Source of the DNA: Candidatus Sodalis endolongispinus
Lineage (GTDB): Bacteria > Pseudomonadota > Gammaproteobacteria > Enterobacterales > Enterobacteriaceae
Length of the DNA stretch: 64,000 nucleotides
NCBI RefSeq assembly: GCF_018777395.1
Contig: NZ_JAFJYC010000001.1
Location: 1,674,001-1,738,000 of the forward strand
Direction of reading: 5' to 3'
Shown: positions 62,677 to 64,000 of the stretch, piece by piece
Numbering within the stretch: position 1 is the stretch's first letter
How the letters are laid out: each line of letters begins with the position of its first letter
Program-made: the position numbers and the translations under genes
Notes under the pieces: generated by a model
Told to the model about the DNA's origin: nothing
The model's input: only the letters and a program-made list of their open reading frames with translations
Database searches by the model: none

Positions 62677-64000
62677 ATGAACATTATTGCGATACTTTTG
62701 CCGGATCAGGTATTTTACAAAGCTGAACCCGTACGGGAATTGGCACAGGCGCTGACCGACCAGGGTTATCACATCGTCTATCCTACCGGCAGCCAGTATT
62801 TATTGACCTTACTCGAGCAAAACCCGCGCATCGCAGGGATTATTTTCGACTGGGAACAATATGGCATGGATCTTTGCCTGGCGATTGATGAGATTAACGA
62901 ATACCTGCCGCTGTATGCGTTTATCAGCACCCACTCGGTGCTTGACGTCAGTGCTAATGAAATGCGCATGGCGCTGTATTTCTTTGAATACGGTCTAAAT
63001 GCCGCCGTCGATATCAGCCAACGCATCCGTCAACGATTTAGCCCCTGAAACACCAGACAGTAGCTGTATATCCAGATAAGAGATAGGCTTGAATATATGT
63101 CTAGCACTAACGCCAATTTTGATATGACCGGGATCCTGTTAGGTCAAGAAGTCCGTAAACGTAAAACTCCTCAGGAAAAAATGGCCATTATTCAGCAGAC
63201 CGATGGAGACCGGCATGAATGTCTCCCATCTCGCACGACTGCACGGTATCCAGCCCAGCCTGCTGTTTAAGTGGAAAAGCAATATCAGGAAGGCAGCCTC
63301 ACCGCCGTGGCTGCCGGGGAGGACGTTGTTCCTGCCTCTGAGCTTGCAGCTGCATTGAAGCAGGTCCGGGAGCTCCAGCGCCTTCTGGGTAAGAAGACGA
63401 TGGAGGTTGAGATCCTAAAAGAAGCCGTGGAGTACGGCCAGTCACGAAAATGGATAGCGCACGCGCCCTTGTTGCCAAAGGCCGGGGAATAGCACAGGTC
63501 AGCCGCGCCATGAGCGCAAGGCGCTGTTCCATTATGTCGAAGAGGGGAAATATACCTTCTGTAATCCGGGCCATATGGCCGGTACCGCCTATCAAAAAAG
63601 TCCGGTAGGCAGCCTGTTTTATGACTTCTTTGGCGGCAATACGCTAAAGGCGGATGTGTCGATTTCCGTGACCGAACTGGGATCGCTTCTGGACCATACC
63701 GGACCTCATCTGGAGGCGGAGGAATATATTGCCCGTACCTTTGGCGCCGAGCAAAGTTACATGGTGACCAATGGCACCTCCACCTCGAACAAAATCGTAG
63801 GAATGTACGCCAGCCCCGCCGGCAGTACGGTGCTTATCGATCGCAACTGCCACAAGTCGCTGGCCCATCTGCTGCTGATGAGCGATGTGGTGACGATTTA
63901 CCTGACGCCGAGCCGCAACGCCTACGGCATCCTCGGCGGTATTCCCCAGCGCCAGTTCAGCCGCGAAAGTATCGCGGAGAAAGTGGCGGCCACCGCCAAA
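62677..64000 (+). pseudogene. ldcC: Lysine decarboxylase LdcC, split by an IS remnant (3' end outside)
   Basis: LdcC converts lysine to cadaverine. The N-terminal wing domain (MNIIAILLPDQVFYKAEPVR to VDISQRIRQR) runs to about 63040. An IS2-like fragment follows. The gene resumes at about 63518 with ALFHYVEEGKYTFCNPGHMA and continues to the window end with GGNTLKADVSISVTELGSLL and GTSTSNKIVGMYASPAGST. About 14 residues present in E. coli (YTDEYLDN and following) are missing at the break. Next to accA, as in E. coli. Confidence 0.92.
63041..63516 (+). mobile_element. Truncated IS2-like element inside ldcC
   Basis: From GCCCCTGAAACACCAGACAG at 63041 the sequence matches the orfA end of the IS at 8657-9994, reverse complemented, almost base for base. 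The match stops at CCATGAGCG (63516), early in orfB; the outermost nine or so bases of the terminal repeat are also gone. OrfA itself has two frameshifts: an altered stretch at CAGCAGACCGATGGAGACC (63195) and a lost A in GTGGAAAAGCAA (near 63275). It cannot transpose by itself. Confidence 0.92.

Overview
The window reads as chromosome of an enterobacterium in the Sodalis group of insect symbionts. This is an inference from three things: gene order and protein sequences are close to those of E. coli, the DNA is moderately GC-rich, and about twenty genes are freshly broken by one or two lesions while their reading frames are otherwise intact. No 16S rRNA or other species-specific marker is present to prove it.

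Layout. Positions 1-5970 hold the 3' end of ptrA (frameshifted) and an intact recB-recD pair. Positions 5971-11651 are a degraded lambdoid prophage lodged between recD and argA: a truncated and frameshifted integrase, a tail fibre with an S74-type chaperone domain, an AT-rich gene resembling the N-terminal part of IpaH/SlrP-type leucine-rich effectors that is split by an IS2-like element, and a frameshifted BRO-type antirepressor. Positions 11652-19190 are a graveyard: argA, amiC, and a divergent GntR regulator with an abgB-like amidohydrolase / M28 peptidase / binding-protein operon, all broken. Positions 19500-27441 carry the initiator tRNA, mltA, the eroded csdA-csdE-tcdA tRNA-modification set, a broken ygdI, the sRNA gcvB with gcvA, ygdD and rlmM. 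Positions 27442-37250 carry a two-domain GH3 enzyme, a prepilin peptidase, xni, ppnN with an internal deletion, queF (broken), syd, the sRNA csrB with a UvrY-type box, yqcC, and broken truC and yqcA. A 26-27 bp minisatellite marks the point where E. coli gene order jumps from the yqcA region to the yaeH region.

Positions 37616-62568 are nearly untouched and follow the E. coli order yaeH-dapD-glnD-map / rpsB-tsf-pyrH-frr-dxr-uppS-cdsA-rseP-bamA-skp-lpxD-fabZ-lpxA-lpxB-rnhB-dnaE-accA. Only glnD is frameshifted (yaeI, expected beside yaeH, is absent). These genes make ribosomes, isoprenoid and phospholipid precursors, lipid A, outer-membrane proteins, DNA polymerase III and malonyl-CoA, so the contrast with the eroded segments fits purifying selection on the core. 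The window closes with ldcC interrupted by a second, truncated copy of the same IS2-like element.

Two trans-acting regulatory RNAs (gcvB, csrB) are conserved in place although many of their protein-coding neighbours have decayed. No CRISPR array, rRNA operon or origin was seen.
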